DNA of 64,000 bases, taken from contig NC_053044.1 in the NCBI RefSeq assembly GCF_003473485.1, positions 23,805,591-23,869,590 on the forward strand, given 5' to 3'. Below are positions 59,366-64,000 of this stretch, one piece after another. The notes beneath the pieces were generated by a model. The model made no database searches. It was not told the origin of the DNA and worked only from the letters and a program-made list of their open reading frames with translations. Within the stretch, counting starts at the first letter, position 1. Each line of letters opens with the position of its first letter. Position numbers and translations under genes: made by a program. This stretch comes from Medicago truncatula (lineage: Eukaryota > Streptophyta > Magnoliopsida > Fabales > Fabaceae).

Positions 59366-59737
59366 GGCTAAAATATAGTTTTGGTCCCTGCAAATATGTC
59401 TCATTTTGATTTTAGTCCCTGTAATTTATTTATTTTGTTTTTGATCCCTGCAAATATGTCTCGTTTTGGTTTTGGTCCCTGGCCCCACTTTTGTGATGAT
59501 TTGCACATGTGGCACATGATGAGTGAACCCATTTATTAGAAAAATAGTCCCTGCAAAATCTTTTGATTTGTAAAAACGTCCCTGCAAAATATTTTACTTC
59601 TGAAAATAGTCCCTGGAGGGACAGGGACTATTTTCAGAAGTAAAATATTTTGCAGGGATCAAAAACAACACAAAAATTTTACAGGGACTAAAATCAAAAC
59701 GGGGTATATTTACAGGGACCAAAACCATATTTTAGCC
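59366..59737. mobile_element. Mutator-type foldback MITE, 372 bp
   Basis: It starts ggctaaaatatagttttggt and ends with the inverse; inverted similarity extends to the centre (59600-59640). Flanking 9-mers are ttttttttt and tttcttttt (8 of 9). It is of the same family as 25885-27763, and it also shares the subterminal 'ccccacttttgtgatgattt' segment with it. Non-coding. Confidence 0.85.
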
Positions 59738-60209
59738 TTTCTTTTTTGTCTAGTTCTTATGGTGTTTTTTGAAGGGATGTAGTTTTGATGGTTGTTCGTA
59801 TCTGTTTTGATTTAGTATAGATTCAATCAATAATTTTTGTATAATCAATAGTATAGATTTGAAAACATAGATATTTTGAACACTTGAATATAATCATATT
59901 TTTTAGTTTATGTGTTTTTTTTTTTTTACGCTATTAACATTGACGTCGTGTGTTTGTTAGCAAATTTATTCTTTTACTTTTAATGGATTTATATATTTTT
60001 ATGTAAGCATATTTAATAAAAAGAAATTGAGACGGTGGATTTAATAAATGTTTTTTATTTTCAGTAAAATAAAAATTATGAGTATAATAATTAAGGTGCA
60101 TATTGTCACAGTGTAAAGTAGTTTTTTCATTAAATGGAATTCATCAAATCATAATATAAGTCAATCTTGTAATTGAATTTTTAAAATAATTGACAAATAT
60201 TGAACCGTT
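59738..60209. other. Intergenic, no gene seen
   Basis: AT-rich sequence between a MITE and a solo LTR. Confidence 0.5.
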
Positions 60210-61517
60210 TGAAAGTGAGAAAAAATACAAGAAGGAGGTGTTGAATTGTGTTAGCTTTTTCTTCGTTTTCTTCTAAGTTGAAAACACTGATCAAAAGCAA
60301 ATAGAATTTTGCTTCTGAAGTGATGTTCAGAACTAAATAGCAGCGGATAAAACAGAGAGAGAGAAAGAAGAAAGACACAAAGCAATTATACATGTTTCTT
60401 CCACAAACCGGAAGTAGTCATGTCCCCCTTGCACTTCCAAGGAGAGTTCACCAAAATTTAATATCTGATTACAACTGCTCACTGCTAAAACTAGCAAGAG
60501 ACTTCAAATGCTCAAGCACAACTGCAAGAGACTTCCTATGCTCCTGAACACAATCAAGAGACTTCTAATGCTCAAGCACAACTGCAAGAGACTTCTAAAT
60601 TCAAACAGAATTACAAAGAAAATTATTTGAGGTTGAACACTTGATATACAATTAGTGGTGTTCATAATACAAATCAGATACAGACTCTTAAAACTCTAGA
60701 ATTTCTAAGATATGAACTTTAATAAGAAATTCTAAGTGAACTTTTGATGCAGAACAATTTCAGCAGAGTTTTGGCGCTTTCAAATTGTTGTAGAGTCTTG
60801 CCATTCTCTAAGTCTTCACTCCTTTATATAGAGGTGTGAAAGAGACGTTGTGAATTGTCAGCACATCAAAATAAGAGTCATTTGAAGCTTTGATCAATCA
60901 CCAATGATCTTTTGCCTGATATGGTTATTGTCCTATGAAGGATCAAATTCAAATCCATTCCCAGTATGTAGGAACATTGTTGCAGGCAGAACTGTTATTC
61001 TTGTCTTGTAGCAGAGACACAAACTGAGTAGTGGAGGTAGTGGTTGTACACTTCGTACAATTGTACTATGTCAACGCTCTTCAAAGAACAAGCATCCAAT
61101 GCTTTCAAATCCTTTCAAAATAGACGTTGCTTCACTCTTCTGGTCTTCTACAATGCTTGGACGAGATGAAATACATTGAACAGCCTTTTAAAGCTTTAAG
61201 TCTTGCATCTCCTGATGAACTACAACTTCTGGTGATCTTCAGCTTCTGATGAGATGCTTCTGATGAACTTGCTTCTGATGACGTCATCACTTCATGAACA
61301 CTTTGACTTCAGGAGCACTTCTCTTCAAACGCTTTAAGCTTCCATTTTGTTGATTCCTTTGCTCTCTTTTGTTCTTCTAGAACCTAATAATGATATCAAA
61401 TTTTGTCTATGGTCCTGTACACTTGAAAAAATATTAGCATATCCAATTGACAATTTTTAATACCTTGTTATCATGAAAACTCTCAAAGGGTAATGTTAAA
61501 CACATTTTGTTCCAACA
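60210..61517 (-). mobile_element. SIRE-like copia solo LTR, minus strand, ~1.3 kb
   Basis: On the minus strand it starts tgttggaacaaaatgtg and ends ctcactttca, aligning along its length with the LTR at 42003-43290. It is flanked by ccgtt (60205-60209) and ccgtc (61518-61522), a 5-bp duplication with one difference. It has no polypurine tract or internal sequence on either side, so it is a solo LTR. Contains a TATA-like motif near 60830 (tatataaagg on the minus strand). Confidence 0.85.
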
Positions 61518-61853
61518 CCGTCGGTAAAGGTCAATGTTAAACTGATTTATACAAATCGAGTGGATCTAGATTTGTTATCTTTAAGATATGGAAAATTATC
61601 GTGACTTTAAATCTATCTTTCTAATATTATTCTATCTCTTATCTTATTTACATATCTCTTTTATTTTTCTCTCTCATAAAATACATCAAAGAATACAAAC
61701 TTTTCCACCACAAAATCACTGAATCAAAATTCATTGTGCATATCATTTTCTCATAAAATATTTACATTGATACAAATTTTATACAAATAATCTATCATTT
61801 TGAAAATTTACCAAAATATAAAATCTATCATTTCAAAACAAACAAGTTTTGAC

Positions 61854-62214
61854 CAGTGGCGGATCTTGTTAAAAATATTAGGGCGGAGCGTCAGATATTA
61901 ACGAAAAATATTATAATTGAAATTCATAAAAGTCATATGTAATTTTATTAAAAAATATTATCACCGCAACAACTCCACCACAAAACTAAAGCTCCAAATA
62001 TACTGTCTACCAATTAGATAGCTTATCATAGTCTTAGAGAGTCAAATCAACCTACTAAAATGGTTGTATGTGTGAATGGAGGGGTACCAGATAGAGTGTG
62101 TTAAATAAAATTATATCAAGGATATTTTAATAGTTTTCTATATATTATAAAAAATAAAATAAAAAATTGGAGGGTATTGTTGCACCAATGGGTCTTTAAA
62201 GAGATCTGCCATTG
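61854..62214. mobile_element. hAT-type MITE, 361 bp
   Basis: The ends cagtggcggatct and agatctgccattg are inverted. The flanks are the exact 8-bp duplication gttttgac (61846-61853, 62215-62222). Non-coding. Confidence 0.9.
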
Positions 62215-62264
62215 GTTTTGACTTAAAAGACAAACGTCATAAAAGAGCTAAATCTCCTCCCTAG

Positions 62265-62782
62265 TAGGGTTGGGAATAGGCCAGGCCGGCCTATGGCCTG
62301 GCCTGTTTAAGTCTGGCCTGGCCTGGCCTGTTTATTAAAAAGGTTAGGCTTAGGCTTTTTAAAAGGCCTATTTAAGTAAATAGGTCAGACTTAGGCTATC
62401 AAAAAAGCCTATGAAGCCTGATAGGCCGGCCTGTTTGTGTATGTTAGGCTTCATAGTGGACTTTTTAAATAGACTTTAAAGTTTTATAGTGAAATAGGCT
62501 TTTAAGGCCTTATAGTAGTGATAGACAAGTCTTACACTGAAATAGGTTTTGAGGCCTATTAAGCCTATTTAAAAGTAGATAAAATGGAATGTTTAATGAC
62601 TTTAATAGTAAGTAGGCCTGTAAATAGACTTTCAGGCCAGGCCAGACTTTTAAATAGGTCAGGCCAGGCCAAAAAAATAGGCCTATGAAAGGCCATAGGC
62701 CAGGCTCAGACCTGCAAAAATTTTCGTAGGCCAGGCTCAGGCCTATCAAAGCCTGGCCTGGCCTGACCTATTTCCAACCCTA
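62265..62782. mobile_element. hAT-type MITE rich in aggcctg repeats, 518 bp
   Basis: The ends tagggttgggaataggccag and the inverse (ctatttccaacccta) are flanked by ctccctag / ctccccag (7 of 8). The interior is a dense array of aggcctg/caggcc/taggcct motifs on both strands. It shares terminal and repeat design with the element at 16268-18946. The minus-strand ORF across it is a repeat artefact. Confidence 0.88.
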
Positions 62783-62790
62783 CTCCCCAG

Positions 62791-63655
62791 TAAAACAATG
62801 ATTGAAACCAAGAATGTGAGCGTAGTTTTGCTTCTCAGTTTATAAACTCAAGTATTTAGTTTAATCGAAGACAAGTGAATGAGGTCTCTTATCCGCTAGC
62901 AAGATAGCCACATTTTTAACTAACTCCATTATTTTCATTGATATAGCAACATGTTTAACTCATTTGCTTATTAATAAAATGATATAAGCATCCTTCTATA
63001 AAAGAAAGAAAAATAGACCACAGTTATAATTATTTTTTAAAATAAGGAACAATTATTGTTTCAAAATGGAGATCACGTTGTTCATGATCATAACCTGCTT
63101 CTAGCTCTAAGTCTGCTAATTTAACTCAAAACCCTTTTTAATAGACTATTGAATTCATAAGTAACTTACTCCTCCTTTATCTCCTCAGTATCACTCAAGA
63201 AAGAAAAATATTCGTTGAGACTTTCTACTGCCATTACTACTGATTAATATATGGAAGAAAACTTGTTAAACACGTAAGGTAGGTTCACTCGTTTCATTTG
63301 AGTTTCTACCATAAATGAAATATGATGATCAAGCTCTTATCACTTGTTTAAAGTGTCTAAGTACCCCGTCACTGGAACCAACACTTGTTGCTAAATGTGA
63401 TTGGTATTGATTCCAAAATGGTTTGACAACACAAATATAAAGAAGCAATCATTGTTGGAGGATAACTCTTGTAAAAAAAAAAAAAAAATTGTAGTACGAT
63501 TTAAATGTGGTCTCAAATGAGTTCTTGAGAAGCTTCATCAGAGATGTTGAAATGTGGTCTCAAATGGTCAATGTCGTTGAGTAGTCATTCGAAATTTCTT
63601 TGCTTTAAATAGAATGATTTGTTACATTCTCTTGATATTTGAATTTCTTTGTTTG
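62791..63655. other. Intergenic, no gene seen
   Basis: AT-rich DNA with no protein similarity recognised on either strand. Confidence 0.45.
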
Positions 63656-64000
63656 TATTTGTACGTGGTCAGAAGAATACAAATTATACTACTCTGAGTC
63701 TGATAATGACCTTTCTTCAGAAGACGACAAACTAATCAGAGTCTTCAGCTGTTGACGTGGTCTTCAGATGCTTGGTCCTTCAGATGCTTCTGATCTTTAG
63801 ATGCTTCTGATCTTCAGCTTCTCACTTGCTTCAGATTCTACCTTATGCGTTCAGAGTCTTCATAATTCAGGATCATAATTTGACTTAAGAATAGGGATTT
63901 AATTCTATGATCCTGCATACTTAAACACATATTAGCATATTCAATTGTTCTATTTATACTTTTGTTATCATCAAAACTTCAAAGGTATTGTACGAAACTC
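63656..64000 (-). mobile_element. SIRE-like LTR fragment cut by the window end
   Basis: The last 150 bp (tgttatcatcaaaacttcaaagg; 'catattagcatattcaattg') match the outer part of the LTRs at 42003-43290 and 60210-61517 in minus orientation. 63740-63830 carries the 'gcttctgat' repeats typical of that LTR family. The outer end lies beyond the window. Confidence 0.65.

Noticed and set aside
62510..62749. 79-residue minus-strand ORF
   Set aside because: It is a translation of the aggcctg repeats of a hAT-type MITE.
1..64000. CRISPR array or prokaryotic operon
   Set aside because: The window is clearly plant nuclear DNA. The regular repeats seen are minisatellites without spacer structure, and no prokaryotic gene organisation is present.

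Overview
The window looks like nuclear DNA of a legume of the inverted-repeat-lacking clade, most likely Medicago or a close relative. The evidence is a two-exon gene for a nodule-specific cysteine-rich (NCR) peptide, intron-rich plant genes, Ty1-copia elements with SIRE-like LTRs, a long Ogre-like LTR, and tRNA-derived SINEs. It is AT-rich and dominated by transposons. Only three ordinary host genes can be supported: NCR (22777-23104, +), a terpene synthase (29888-33617, -) and the augmin subunit AUG4 (52254-58876, -).

Layout. 1-5776: repeats only, with a 771-bp foldback and a LINE tail carrying a 15-bp target duplication. 5777-21015: one old Ty1-copia element broken up by nested insertions, each dated by its target-site duplication (TSD): a CACTA element in the 5' LTR (TSD att), a 5.4-kb two-gene Mutator-like element in gag (9-bp TSD), a hAT-like element in pol (8-bp TSD), and inside that a 2.0-kb solo LTR (5-bp TSD). 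The Mutator-like element carries a decayed mudrA-type transposase and, convergent to it, an intact small gene for a GRF zinc-finger/coiled-coil/membrane protein. 21867-22714: a MITE carrying a 36-bp minisatellite, ending just upstream of the NCR TATA box.

25885-27763: a Mutator-type element with about 1.6 kb of unrecognised internal sequence (Pack-MULE-like) and a SINE inside it. 27773-29887: AT microsatellite and two degenerate minisatellites. 29888-33740: seven-exon terpene synthase, frame intact, with a reduced N-terminus and a degenerate second metal-binding motif. 34567-41750: deleted copia remnant, a Stowaway MITE and several SINEs. 41750-46352: copia remnants, another solo LTR, and three interleaved inverted repeats. 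47769-50250: LINE C-terminal remnants. 52254-58876: AUG4, 13 exons, apparently functional. 59366-64000: MITEs, a SIRE-like solo LTR, two hAT-type MITEs, and an LTR fragment cut by the window end.

The host genes are functionally unrelated: symbiotic peptide, specialised metabolism and microtubule nucleation. The most unusual items are the MULE with a GRF/TM partner gene, the interleaved inverted repeats at 46126-46352, the four-level nest, and the MITE placed at the NCR promoter. All coordinates, splice sites and TSDs were read by eye; no alignment or database search was run.
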